Assembly (NCBI RefSeq): GCF_038595055.1
Contig: NZ_CP152002.1
Coordinates: 3,640,501-3,704,500 of the forward strand
DNA from: Paenibacillus sp. FSL R7-0345
GTDB taxonomy: Bacteria; Bacillota; Bacilli; Paenibacillales; Paenibacillaceae
Reading direction: 5' to 3'
Length of the DNA stretch: 64,000 nucleotides
Shown: piece after piece, positions 15,408 through 25,300 of the stretch
How the letters are laid out: every line of letters starts with the position of its first letter
How positions within the stretch are numbered: position 1 is the first letter of the stretch
The notes under the pieces: generated by a model
The model's input: the letters and a program-made list of their open reading frames with translations, nothing else
The model's database searches: none
What the model was told of the DNA's origin: nothing
Made by a program: the position numbers and the translations under genes

Positions 15408-17234
15408 GTGAACTTGCATATCAAGAGCATTAGGTCTTTATTTCGCAGTAAAATAAGGAAACTGTCTTTTAAAATCCCGTTTGCCTATTTTCTAGTGATC
15501 TTATTCACCGTAGGGTTCAGTTATTTGGTGCTTAACCAAATATCCTCGAAATCAGCACAAAAGAAAATTAGTGAGGCTTCGCTACAGACGATTACGTCTA
15601 TACAGACCAATGTTGACTTAATGATTGGAAACGTTAACAACTATTCAAAAATGATTTTTTCCGATCATAATCTACAAAACCTGCTAAGGCAAGGGAATGT
15701 ATATGCTAATTTGGATACCCAGTCTAAGGTTAGCGCCTATTTGTACAATCTCATGCAAGCAGTTCCAACGATTGATTCCGTTTATATTTTTGACAATACT
15801 GGTCATAGCTTTTCCGTTGGGACTCAGGAAATGCCGACGTTTAAAGAGGCGAACGTAAAGGATGCTCCATGGTATCAACAGGTGGTCCAAATGGAAGGAA
15901 GGTATATCTTGAGACTGAATGGGAGCGGAGTCTTCTCCGAAGGAACGGCCGATGAGAATTTTATATCCGTGATCCGATTGATCCGCGATATCGACAACAC
16001 GTCTTCGCTTGGTGTTTTAATCATGAACATTAAGGCAGATTCCTTTGTTCAGGCCTACTCTGATCTACTGAATGAAGACTCCTTTGAGATTGCCATTTTG
16101 GATGAGAACAATCAAATGATTGTAGCGAACCCCGCCTTGGGACAACAGGGGGCAGTTCTTCAGCAGATCGTGACAGACAATAAAGACAAGCTTGATGAAA
16201 GGTTCAGGCAGGGACGCCCCGGGTCGCTTACCCTAAACTCAGGCTCACGAAAATATACCGTTTCTTATATGACTGGCGGAAATTACAACTGGAAGTTTAT
16301 CAGTGTGAATTCATATGGAACCGTCGATTTCAAAAATAAATCACTGGTTCTGTTGGCGCTGATTCTGCTTGTGATCAATGGAACCATATTCTTTGTGAGC
16401 TCCTTCGTCATCTCACGCAGCATCATTAAACCGATCCACAAGCTTTTGCGTTCCATGAACAAAGCGCCAAGCGGTAATCTCCGCAAAGTAAATGTGGAGC
16501 TAAACAGTTATGAATTCGAACAATTATACAAAGGACATAACGATATGATCGAACAGATCGATCAAATGCTGAAGCGAATTATTGAAGAGCAGAGCACGCT
16601 ACGCAAGGCGGAATTAAATACGCTGCAAGCCCAGATCAAACCCCATTTCCTATATAACACCCTGGACTCCATTACCTCACTGGCAATGTCCGGTTTAAAT
16701 GAACAGGTCTGTGATCTGATTGAAGCTTTGGGGAGTTACTACCGCCTGAGCGTCAGCAAAGGAAGAGAGATTATTACAGTTGGTGAAGAGGTTGAAATTG
16801 TCCGCAATTATTTAAAAATCCAGAAGACGCGTTATCCGGATGTCTTTGAAGTTCATTTCGAAGTGGAAGAGACCTGCTGCCAATATCCAATTCCTAAGCT
16901 TGTGCTGCAGCCGCTAGTCGAAAATTCCCTTTATCACGGAATACGGCCGAAGGGATCACGGGGAACGATAGGAATCAGCGTGAGTTGTACGAACGATAAA
17001 GTAAATATAACGATTGCTGATGACGGGATTGGAATGTCGCAAGAAGAGATCGCACAGATTCTCTACACGGAGAGAAAAGGTCAGAATCAGAGCTTCGGCC
17101 TCTGGGGAACGATGGAACGTTTACGCATTTTTTATGGTGATAAAGACTGTATTCATATCGAAAGCGAACCGGGAAAAGGAACTGCTATCCTATTAAATAT
17201 ACCGAATGGGGTGGATCCGGCATGGGTGAATTAA
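15408..17234 (+). CDS. Sensor histidine kinase, YesM type
   Basis: A membrane sensor kinase of about 608 residues. TM1 (FAYFLVILFTVGFSYLVL, about 24-41) precedes a large extracytoplasmic dCache-like domain (about 45-300). TM2 is at about 311-334, followed by a HAMP region, the His_kinase domain with LQAQIKPHFLYNTLDS (phospho-acceptor His413), and an HATPase_c domain with LVENSLYHG and DDGIGM. Two starts are possible: ATG 15387, or GTG 15408 with CGGAGGG 7 bases upstream, which I prefer. The response regulator gene overlaps its 3' end by 13 bases. The kinase probably senses a sugar or the loading state of the adjacent solute-binding lipoprotein. Confidence 0.93.
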   Translation: MNLHIKSIRSLFRSKIRKLSFKIPFAYFLVILFTVGFSYLVLNQISSKSAQKKISEASLQTITSIQTNVDLMIGNVNNYSKMIFSDHNLQNLLRQGNVYANLDTQSKVSAYLYNLMQAVPTIDSVYIFDNTGHSFSVGTQEMPTFKEANVKDAPWYQQVVQMEGRYILRLNGSGVFSEGTADENFISVIRLIRDIDNTSSLGVLIMNIKADSFVQAYSDLLNEDSFEIAILDENNQMIVANPALGQQGAVLQQIVTDNKDKLDERFRQGRPGSLTLNSGSRKYTVSYMTGGNYNWKFISVNSYGTVDFKNKSLVLLALILLVINGTIFFVSSFVISRSIIKPIHKLLRSMNKAPSGNLRKVNVELNSYEFEQLYKGHNDMIEQIDQMLKRIIEEQSTLRKAELNTLQAQIKPHFLYNTLDSITSLAMSGLNEQVCDLIEALGSYYRLSVSKGREIITVGEEVEIVRNYLKIQKTRYPDVFEVHFEVEETCCQYPIPKLVLQPLVENSLYHGIRPKGSRGTIGISVSCTNDKVNITIADDGIGMSQEEIAQILYTERKGQNQSFGLWGTMERLRIFYGDKDCIHIESEPGKGTAILLNIPNGVDPAWVN

Positions 17235-18808
17235 AGGTGTTACTTGTTGATGATGAGTATCTGATACGGAATTTAATGAAAATGCGTATTGACTGGGGAA
17301 AGCAGGGCATGACCATCATCGGTGAAGCCTCTAATGCCGTTGAAGCACTTCAATTTGTGGATGAGCATAAACCGGATGTCATATTTACGGACATCTATAT
17401 GCCTTCTATTGATGGTATTGAATTTAGTGAAAGGGTGTTAAAAAGGTACCCCGATATTAAAATTGTGGTCGTAACCGGTCACGACGAATTTGAATATGCC
17501 CGCAGAAGCATCAAGCTGGGAATAACGGATTTTATATTAAAGCCGATCCACGCTTCGGAGTTGCTTCATGTTACCGATAAACTAAGACAGATAATAAATG
17601 AAGAACGGACACGGGGACAGGAACTGGAGAAGCTGAAAGCAGAGCTTAAGCAGAATTTCCCATATCTCAAGGAGAAATTTCTATATCATTGGTTAAACGG
17701 TACGCTTTTAAGGGAAGAAATTCATGAAAAAGCAGCGTATTTCGGAGTGCCTTTAGGTATTGGTGCAGAAGCGCTTCAAATTGCCGCTATTGAAATTTCT
17801 CCAGCTTCAACGAAGCAGACCGAGGAGCAGCTGATTCTCCTAAGAATGGAATGCGCAAAGAAAATAGAAGTGTTCTTTAGAGAGAATCCCCTTGTGATTA
17901 TTTTTACGGATACCCGGAATCAGATTATCATGATACACCAGAACCCGGATACCAATCTGGCTGCAGCTTACGAAGAGTTAATCACGAATCTGACCGAATC
18001 GGGAGGCTGTACGGTAAGTATCGGTATCGGGCAAAAACATGAACACATTGAAGAGGCAAATTTGGGATATCAGGAAGCCTGCCGTGCACTGTATTATCAG
18101 GCTTTCATCGGAAAAAACCAGGTGATTTGCTTCGAAGATATCGTAGAGAATGGAAATCAGCAGTACCGGTCCAACGCGACTCTCCTTCAGCAGCTTCAGT
18201 TCGGTCTCAGTGTCGGGTCTGCTGAACAGGTGGTTGAGGTATTAAGAGAGATCTTTAGCATGTCGTTCTTCAGTGTGTCGCAGTTCCGTTTGGCGGCAAT
18301 GGATGTATTCAGGGAATGTCAGCGTGCGGCTATTGAACAACAGATCGAGGACGAACCTGATTTTAATGAAACCCTCGTCTCCATCCTTACCGCCGATCAT
18401 CTTCCCGAATTAACGGGAGCGCTCAAGAGCTACGTGCTTAATGTCGCAATGGCTATCTATTCGAAAAAGCAAACCAAAGAAGGCAATCTGATCAGCCAAG
18501 TGAAGGAATATCTGAAAAATAACATAAGCAATCCCGAAATGGGACTTGCAAGTACGGCTGCCGCATTTTTCGTAAGTCCGGGTCACTTGGGACGGCTGAT
18601 GAAGAAGGAGACCGGGCAGACCTTTGTTGAGTACCTAACAAATATACGCATGAAAAAGGCGGAGACTCTTCTGAAGCGAACGGACTTGAAAGGCTATGAG
18701 ATCGGAGAACAGGTAGGAATTATCGATCCGCATTATTTCAGCATATTATTCAAAAAAAATCTGGGCCGGTCCATGAACGAGTATAGAAGCAGCAGAAATG
18801 ATGTTTGA
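17222..18808 (+). CDS. Response regulator, YesN type (receiver + AraC HTH)
   Basis: A cytoplasmic regulator of 528 residues. The receiver domain occupies 1-120, with the acidic pair Asp10/Asp11, phospho-acceptor Asp57 in FTDIYMPSIDGIE, Thr in VVTGHDEFEYAR and Lys in FILKPI. The middle of about 300 residues is the variable region of this family. The last 100 residues form two AraC-type helix-turn-helix motifs (STAAAFFVSPGHLGRLMKKE and GIIDPHYFSILFKKN). It overlaps the kinase gene and is followed by the solute-binding protein gene. Two promoters nearby, at 18806 and 22133, share 21-nt-spaced boxes that are the best candidates for its binding sites. Confidence 0.94.
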   Translation: MGELKVLLVDDEYLIRNLMKMRIDWGKQGMTIIGEASNAVEALQFVDEHKPDVIFTDIYMPSIDGIEFSERVLKRYPDIKIVVVTGHDEFEYARRSIKLGITDFILKPIHASELLHVTDKLRQIINEERTRGQELEKLKAELKQNFPYLKEKFLYHWLNGTLLREEIHEKAAYFGVPLGIGAEALQIAAIEISPASTKQTEEQLILLRMECAKKIEVFFRENPLVIIFTDTRNQIIMIHQNPDTNLAAAYEELITNLTESGGCTVSIGIGQKHEHIEEANLGYQEACRALYYQAFIGKNQVICFEDIVENGNQQYRSNATLLQQLQFGLSVGSAEQVVEVLREIFSMSFFSVSQFRLAAMDVFRECQRAAIEQQIEDEPDFNETLVSILTADHLPELTGALKSYVLNVAMAIYSKKQTKEGNLISQVKEYLKNNISNPEMGLASTAAAFFVSPGHLGRLMKKETGQTFVEYLTNIRMKKAETLLKRTDLKGYEIGEQVGIIDPHYFSILFKKNLGRSMNEYRSSRNDV

Positions 18809-18866
18809 ATTTTAAAAGGAAATGCCCGTATTTTGAATGGAGCTGCACGGGGGATTTCCCTAGAAT
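18806..18866 (+). promoter_or_regulatory. Putative YesN-dependent promoter of the lipoprotein gene
   Basis: Box 1 TGAATTTTAAA (18806) and box 2 CGTATTTTGAA (18827) are 21 nt apart; -10 TAGAAT is at 18861 (34 nt from box 2) and the ATG at 18907 (80 nt). There is no -35 consensus. The same geometry recurs at 22133-22234. Box 1 overlaps the stop codon of the response regulator gene. Confidence 0.6.
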
Positions 18867-18906
18867 TTGATATAGAAACATTGAATATTCATAGGGAGGT
18901 CAGATA

Positions 18907-20220
18907 ATGAAAACGCTGTTAAAAAGAACGATGGGAATTGCTTTAGCTGTAGGAATGGCAGGTAGCATCGCTGCTTGTTCATCTAATTCCTCAAATGAAT
19001 CGAAATCAAATGAAAGCGGATCCATAAAATTGACGCTTTGGGATCAATCTGTTGGCAATACGGATCCCTCGGCCAAATTATTACCTCAAATCATTGAAAA
19101 ATGGAATTCCGAGCATCCCGATATTCAGATTGACCGGACAGGTACAACAGGCGAGCAATACAAGACAAAGATTAAGACCTCTATTGCCGCGGGCGAATCG
19201 CCGGATATCTTTTACGGCATGGGCGGAGGCAGCTTCATGGAGCCTTATATTAAATCCGGTAATGTCCTTGAGATCTCCAGTTATTTGACCGATGACGTTA
19301 AATCCAGAATGGGCCCGGGTATGGCGGAAGCCATCGAGAACGACGGTAAAATTTACACACTTCCGGTCTACACCCATATTGCGAATCTTTATGTAAATAC
19401 TGAATTGTTCGATAAAGCGGGAGCCAAGCTGCCGACGACCTATTCCGAGCTGCTTGATGCGATTGATAAATTAAAGGCAGCCGGAATCACTCCGGCTCTC
19501 ATCGGAGAAAAAGACCGCTGGCCTGGCATGTATTGGTACGATATCGTTGCGATGCGCCAAGCAGGAAATGATCAAGTGATGGAGGCCTTCAAAGATCCTA
19601 CAAAATGGAATTCGCCGGACTTTGTAGCTGCGGCAGCGAAAATGCAGGATCTGGCCAAGGCCGGCGCTTTTAACAGCAGCATGTTCAGCATGAGCTATGA
19701 TGAAATGCTCGGTGCATTTAATGCAGGGAGCGGAGCTATGATGGTTCAGGCAAACTGGGTAAATGCCGGTATCGAAGATCCTTCTTCGGCGGTAAAAGGA
19801 AAAGTAAAGGTCATTCCTTTCCCGGTTTTTGAAGATGGAAAAGGTAAAGGCACTGAAATATTCGGTGGCGCGGTAGACGGTTTCTATATCAGCAATAACA
19901 CCAAGCATCCTAAAGAAACCGTTGAATTCCTGATGTATCTAAGCGAACAGCTTGGCACACAGGGCTATCTGGCCGGTGCGGGTCTTCCAAGCTGGAACAT
20001 TGACGGGCTGGATACCTCAAGCCTGTCCTCGCTGGATCTGTCCAGCGCAGAGATTATGAAAACGGCAACCTCATTTATTGCCTGGTGGGATAATATTCTG
20101 CCTGCCGATTCCGCAGAGTCTCACAAAAACTTAATTGCACTGCTATTGGCAGGAGACATCACTCCAGAGGAATTCTGCAAACAGATGGCACAGCTTAAGC
20201 CGACGGAACTAAACCTCTAA
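18907..20220 (+). CDS. Sugar ABC transporter solute-binding lipoprotein
   Basis: The extracytoplasmic binding protein of a CUT1-type sugar importer, 437 residues. A lipoprotein signal peptide ends in GSIAAC with lipidated Cys24, followed by a Ser/Asn-rich linker and the SBP_bac_1 fold (KLTLWDQSVGNTDPS, DIFYGMGGG, KIYTLPVYTHIANLYVN, FGGAVDGFYISNNTKHPKET). AGGGAGG lies 8 bases before the ATG. It follows the kinase/regulator pair and precedes two permease genes. A 16-bp hairpin in the 71-base gap to the first permease probably lowers permease expression relative to this abundant binding protein. The ligand is not predictable; an oligosaccharide is likely. Confidence 0.93.
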   Translation: MKTLLKRTMGIALAVGMAGSIAACSSNSSNESKSNESGSIKLTLWDQSVGNTDPSAKLLPQIIEKWNSEHPDIQIDRTGTTGEQYKTKIKTSIAAGESPDIFYGMGGGSFMEPYIKSGNVLEISSYLTDDVKSRMGPGMAEAIENDGKIYTLPVYTHIANLYVNTELFDKAGAKLPTTYSELLDAIDKLKAAGITPALIGEKDRWPGMYWYDIVAMRQAGNDQVMEAFKDPTKWNSPDFVAAAAKMQDLAKAGAFNSSMFSMSYDEMLGAFNAGSGAMMVQANWVNAGIEDPSSAVKGKVKVIPFPVFEDGKGKGTEIFGGAVDGFYISNNTKHPKETVEFLMYLSEQLGTQGYLAGAGLPSWNIDGLDTSSLSSLDLSSAEIMKTATSFIAWWDNILPADSAESHKNLIALLLAGDITPEEFCKQMAQLKPTELNL

Positions 20221-20239
20221 TGATGAAATAAATGCAAAC

Positions 20240-20278
20240 AAGATGTGGTCAGGGATGAGTCCCTGACCACATCTTTGA
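20240..20278 (+). terminator. Intra-operon hairpin (attenuator/stabiliser)
   Basis: AAGATGTGGTCAGGGA pairs perfectly with TCCCTGACCACATCTT around a TGAG loop, followed by TTGAGAGGAG. The U-run is only two to three residues, so partial termination and 3'-end protection of the lipoprotein mRNA is more likely than full termination. Confidence 0.7.
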
Positions 20279-20291
20279 GAGGAGAAGGACG

Positions 20292-21161
20292 ATGAACTCT
20301 GTATTTTCCAATAAGACCGCAATTGCTATATTTGTTCTTCCTACATTCCTTATCTTTAGTGCCATTGTCTTAGTTCCGATATTCGTCTCCAGTTACTACA
20401 GCTTACTTGACTGGAATGGGATTGGAAAAGGTGTATATGTCGGACTTCATAACTATGCTGAGATGTTCACGGATTCACGGGCGTTACATTCCATCCGGAA
20501 TTCGCTCCTGTTCGCCGCCGCATCTATTTTTATTCAATTACCCATCTCTCTAATCCTGGCCCTTATCCTGGCGTCCAATGTAAAAGGGGAAGGGTTTTAC
20601 CGTACGGTGTATTTTATTCCCGTTCTGATATCAACAGTAGTTATCGCTCAACTCTGGTCCAAAATATATAATGCCGATTACGGCCTTCTAAACTCGCTGC
20701 TGGAGAGTGTAGGTCTTTCCAACCTGGTACAGGATTGGCTTGGCCAGAAGAAAACAGCGCTTATCGCTTCGTTTATTCCGACGCTTTGGCAATATATCGG
20801 CTATCATATGCTGCTGATGTATGCCGGAGCAAGGTCGATATCCGCGGATATTTTTGAAGCGGCAAAGATTGACGGGGCTTCCCGTGTGCGGACTGCCTTT
20901 CTGATCACCATACCGTTGATGAGACCGATCCTTAAAGTATGTCTGGTCTTCTCGGTCATCGGTGCATTTAAAGTATTCGATCTGATTTATGTACTGACAG
21001 GCGGTGGCCCTTTCTTCACTACGGAAGTGCCGAGCACATTAATGTACACATCTATCTTTGATGCTTTCCGCTATGGATACGGCAGTGCAATTTCCGTGTT
21101 CATTATTGCTGAGTGTCTGCTCTTCACATTAATCATCAATAAATTTTTCAAGACTGAATAG
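20292..21161 (+). CDS. Sugar ABC transporter permease, MalF/UgpA type
   Basis: A permease of 289 residues with six predicted helices. The EAA loop is EAAKIDGASRVRTAFLITIP (near residues 195-214), the contact site for the ATPase. The N-terminus (AIAIFVLPTFLIFSAIVLVP) is typical of the CUT1 MalF-like partner, including the conserved SYYSLLDWNG turn. Its start ATG 20292 follows GAGAGGAG. It pairs with the next gene, two bases downstream. No ATP-binding subunit is encoded in the region. Confidence 0.93.
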   Translation: MNSVFSNKTAIAIFVLPTFLIFSAIVLVPIFVSSYYSLLDWNGIGKGVYVGLHNYAEMFTDSRALHSIRNSLLFAAASIFIQLPISLILALILASNVKGEGFYRTVYFIPVLISTVVIAQLWSKIYNADYGLLNSLLESVGLSNLVQDWLGQKKTALIASFIPTLWQYIGYHMLLMYAGARSISADIFEAAKIDGASRVRTAFLITIPLMRPILKVCLVFSVIGAFKVFDLIYVLTGGGPFFTTEVPSTLMYTSIFDAFRYGYGSAISVFIIAECLLFTLIINKFFKTE

Positions 21162-21163
21162 GG

Positions 21164-22030
21164 GTGAGAAGATTGAGTGCCGCTGAAGCAGTGCTGCAGA
21201 AGAAGCCTAAATCTATTGGAAAAATACTGTTGCAAGTGTTGTTAATCCTGGTTGCGGTTACGCAAATTTATCCGCTCATCTGGCTCGCCTTTTTCTCACT
21301 TAAAGATAATAGCGAGATATTCAGCGGAGATGTAGCGGGACTTCCCAAACATTTTCTGTGGAGCAACTATACTAAGGCCTTGTCCGATGGGCACATTTTA
21401 ACATATTTTTTCAACAGCGTACTGGTAACCGCCGTGTCTATCCTCCTCGTGCTGATCCTGTCTGCCATGACAGGTTACGCCATCACGAGAATGAACTGGA
21501 AGCTCAGCAACATAACCATGACAATAATCCTTTTGGGGATGATGGTACCCATACATGCAGCTTTGCTGCCATTGTTTATGGTTCTGAAGAATGTAGGATT
21601 ACTCAACACCTATTGGGCTTTGATCATTCCTTATGTCGCATTTGGGATCCCGATGGCGGTGTTTATTCTCGGAAGCTTTTTTAAAGGAGTTCCCCGGGAA
21701 CTGGAGGAAGCGGCCGTTATAGACGGCTGCGGGATATACCGGACCTTTTTCTCCATCATCTTGCCGCTTGTTCGTCCTGCCGTGTCTACAGTCGCGATCT
21801 TTACGTTTCTTTCCTGCTGGAATGAGCTAATGTTCGCTGTGACCTTTATCAATAAAGAGTCTTATCAGACGCTTACGGTGGGCATGATGTCGATGGTCGG
21901 AACTTATATTACACAGTGGGGAATTATTGGAGCGGGGCTGATGATAACGACGATCCCGACGATTCTGATTTATTTACTGCTTAACAAACAGGTTCAGCAG
22001 AGTATGATTGCCGGTGCGATCAAGGGTTAA
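21164..22030 (+). CDS. Sugar ABC transporter permease, MalG/UgpE type
   Basis: The second permease, 288 residues from GTG 21164, or 285 from TTG 21173, which has GGGGTGAG just upstream. It has six helices and an EAA loop LEEAAVIDGCGIYRTFFSII (near residue 182), and ends …QQSMIAGAIKG, the typical MalG-type C-terminus. PLIWLAFFSLKDNSEIF after helix 1 is also characteristic. It ends the transport operon: a terminator lies 28 bases after the stop, separating it from the surface esterase gene, which has its own copy of the lipoprotein promoter. Confidence 0.93.
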   Translation: MRRLSAAEAVLQKKPKSIGKILLQVLLILVAVTQIYPLIWLAFFSLKDNSEIFSGDVAGLPKHFLWSNYTKALSDGHILTYFFNSVLVTAVSILLVLILSAMTGYAITRMNWKLSNITMTIILLGMMVPIHAALLPLFMVLKNVGLLNTYWALIIPYVAFGIPMAVFILGSFFKGVPRELEEAAVIDGCGIYRTFFSIILPLVRPAVSTVAIFTFLSCWNELMFAVTFINKESYQTLTVGMMSMVGTYITQWGIIGAGLMITTIPTILIYLLLNKQVQQSMIAGAIKG

Positions 22031-22058
22031 TCCATCGTGACATATATTCCTATGTTAT

Positions 22059-22094
22059 AGCAGTTGCTCAGATTTCCGGAGCGGCTGCTTTTTT
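22059..22094 (+). terminator. Terminator after the first ABC operon
   Basis: AGCAGTTGCTC (22059) pairs with GAGCGGCTGCT (11 pairs including two G-U) and is followed by TTTTT. Confidence 0.8.
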
Positions 22095-22132
22095 ATATCC
22101 ATTATATGAATCGGAAAAAAAGCCTGGATGTT

Positions 22133-22193
22133 CGAATTTTGAAAGCGGATGCACGAATTTTGAATGGAGTAAAGGCAGCCTTTTCCCTAAAAT
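22133..22193 (+). promoter_or_regulatory. Duplicated YesN-dependent promoter of the surface esterase gene
   Basis: CGAATTTTGAA occurs at 22133 and 22154, again 21 nt apart; -10 TAAAAT is at 22188, 34 nt from box 2; an ATG (mini-ORF) is at 22234, 80 nt from box 2. All three distances equal those of the lipoprotein promoter at 18806. Confidence 0.65.
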
Positions 22194-22233
22194 TGGAGGT
22201 GAAATAACAACAAATTTACGGAGGAGGCAGAAT

Positions 22234-22251
22234 ATGAAAGCGCTGTTATGA
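22234..22251 (+). other. Five-codon leader ORF, relic of a copied gene start
   Basis: GGAGGAGG followed by ATGAAAGCGCTGTTATGA encodes MKALL-stop. It matches the start of the lipoprotein gene (ATGAAAACGCTGTTA) at the same distance from the shared promoter boxes. It looks like the end of a duplicated promoter-plus-start cassette, now an untranslated or leader-peptide region of the downstream gene. Between 22252 and 22380 only broken frames are seen. Confidence 0.5.
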
Positions 22252-22395
22252 ACCACTGCGATGATGTACGCTGATGGAGCCTTGGTGTTTACGAATGGTC
22301 CCGGTTTGTGGTCGGGTATATCAAATTGACAATGTGTCCGATTACGATGTGGGTAAGCCGTGGGCGCACCGGATCGAATAAAAGGAGGATTTTCA

Positions 22396-25300
22396 ATGAT
22401 GTCAAAACGATTTGGCAGAATGCTCGCGTTCTTCTGTTGCTTGCTAATGGTGGCGTCACTAATGCCTACCAGCTTTGCCGCCGCCACTGACAACAACGAG
22501 TATACAGAAGCACTTAATGGCGACAGCAGTTCTACAACTCTTACAAGCTTGCAGGCAAATGAAACGCCGACTGCCATTTTTGGAACTCCCGAACTCGGGT
22601 CAGGCGACCCGCTGTGGGCTCTGACAATGGAGCATCTCATCAACAAAAGCACTGTGCCCGGCGATCCCAGACCCCATGCCACAGGCACAGCCAGGATCCT
22701 TTGGGACCAAGACTACCTGTATGCCCGCGTAGTTGTGGAGGACAGCAATCTATATCAGGGACCCGGCAATGATTACCAGTACGACAGCCTGGAGTTTTAT
22801 CTCGGCGCTGGGAACCAAGGCGCAAATCAATGGCGCATCAGCTCGACGGGCGTGTTTTCAGGGCAGAGCGCTCCTGGCAGAGCTGCGTGGACTGAGATCA
22901 CGGACACAGGATATATCGTGGAGATGAGAATACCTAAAAGAACCTTGAACCTGCAGGCAGGCCCGTTTACCTTCGAAGTTTATATCAATAACTCGACGGA
23001 AAAGGGCGGTGACCGCTATGAAGTCGTTTCCTGTTTCGGAACTCCGGACGCGGCTTATAACAGCGCTGCTTCTTTTACAAACAGCCTGAATCTCATTGCT
23101 GCCAATGAAGCGGACGACAGATTTTCAATCACCGCCACGGCGGGATCGGGCGGACGAATAACGCCGAACGTACCCGGCGATGTTTTTAGAATAGCAAGCG
23201 GCTCAGACGAAACCTTTAAGGTTATCCCCGATTACGGCAAAATTGTAGATACCGTAAAGGTAGACGGAGAGGACGCAACTCTATCCGATGATGGCTCTTA
23301 TACCTTTTCAAATGTTGTTGCTAACCATACCATTCAAGTGACATTCAAAAATGATTCGACCGCGGGCTTGCTCCCCTTTATCGTGTGGAATGACAACTTC
23401 GCCCGTGGGGAGTACACGACGGCTGTCATCATCGACTTAGGCGAGGGGAAGGCGGCGGAAGGCTCCAAGCTTAATCCGGACTTGTTTACCGTCTCGGCTA
23501 GGAACACGACCCTGAACGGCGACTCAGTAACCTTTGAAGGGACGCGCAAGATCACAAGGGTATACGCCAATGACGAACCGAAGGTACGCGGCTATCTGGG
23601 GACGGTAAGCCGTTCACCGGATTATCAGGATGGACTGGAACGCGGCCGTTACATCGTAGTTGAGTTTGAATTTTATTCAGAGAGCGGCGGCAATATAACG
23701 CTGGATGGCAGCATGAACTCAACAAGACAGGTTTACAGCGTCGTCCAAAACGGCGAGCTCGTACTGACTGAAGGGGATCCGCTTAACTACGTGGTTTTTG
23801 AACAGGAAAAAGTTGTGAATCCGATCCTGGACCAGTTTACAACACCTACGGGCAATTCGGTCAATCGAGCGCTCTACCTTCACAAGGATGAAAACGGTGA
23901 GGTGTCACGAGGATTGCCGCTGTATGTCTATACCCACGGCATGGGACGCGGCGGCACAAGCGCTGCGACTGACCAAAAAGCGGCCATGAAATCCGCGAGC
24001 GGCGCGGTCGCTCTGATGAAGAAAATGGAAAAAGATCCCAAGAAATACGCCAGCCATATACTGAATCTATCCTATAATGGCACAAGCACTCCCTCCACAG
24101 CCAATGTTAAGAAGGTTATAGACGACCTGGTTGCCAGCGGAGCAGTAGACCCTAACCGTATTTACGCGGCGGGCTTCTCATGGGGCGGTCAGTATACGAA
24201 CAGCTTAGTCAACGCTTATCCCGGCTTCTTCGCGTCCGCCGCACCTATGTCTCCGGTAAGCGGCTCACCAAACGCGAATGCCAACTACGCCCACACTAGC
24301 CTGGCCTATTGGATGTTTATCAATGAGTATAACGTTGGAGGATACCAGACTAACCTCAATACCTTCATAAACACAAATATGCCGAAAATGGTCAACGCAA
24401 GGGCTTCGCGCTTTGAGAGCAATGAGGCTCTCACGTGGCCTTACAATCAATTTGATCAGCCGACTCAGAGGCCGAATCCGGCCAATACACCTGTCCTGGC
24501 TGATTATATAGCGCACGAGGTCGAAGCTGCGGTTCTTTACAACGAGATAACGATGGGGACTTGGAGCATAGCGCCAACAGCGCAGTCCACTAACTTGCCG
24601 GCTTGGAACAATGACTACACTGACGTCTTTGATTGGATGTTCGCGCAGACCAAAGCAAACGATCGGCCTGTTGCCAGATACGGTTCACCTGTATTGGGTA
24701 CTAACGACAAGCTGTGGGAACAAGCTGTGGAGTTTGACATAAACAACAGTAGCGCACCCGACCAGAAGGTAGGCCCCAAGGCCACCGGCAAAGCCAAAGT
24801 ACTTTGGGACGAGGACTTCCTTTATGCACGCGTTGTGGTTACCGACCCGAATGTGTGCGTCGGTCACACGCCTGGCACTGAGCACATGACCGACAGCGTG
24901 GAATTTTATGTCGGCGACGGAAGCGGAGGCTCAAACCAGTGGCGTATTGGCGCAAGCGGTATTTTCTCAGGTCAAGCCGCTGTGGGCCGCGACGGTTCGG
25001 TTATACGAACGGACACCGGGTATATCGCCGAAGTAAAGATACCTAGAAGAACTGTTGAATTCACTACCAATTCCCCGATTACGTTTGATGTGTACATCAA
25101 TAACTCAACTAGTGCGGGGAATGATCGTTATGAGGTTGTATCCGGTTTAGGCCAACCGGACGCGGGTTATGGCAGTTCTGACAGTTTCAAGAATAGCTTG
25201 CTGCTGTTTGGAGGCTCCGCGGTGTCCAGGCACCCCGTTAACGCCACGGCAGGATTAAACGGCACAATCTCCCCATCCGGCTTGATTCGGGTAGCTGACG

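Noticed and set aside
22252..22395. Small gene between the mini-ORF and the surface esterase start
   Set aside because: Frames are short and interrupted, and the AAAGGAGG belongs to ATG 22396.
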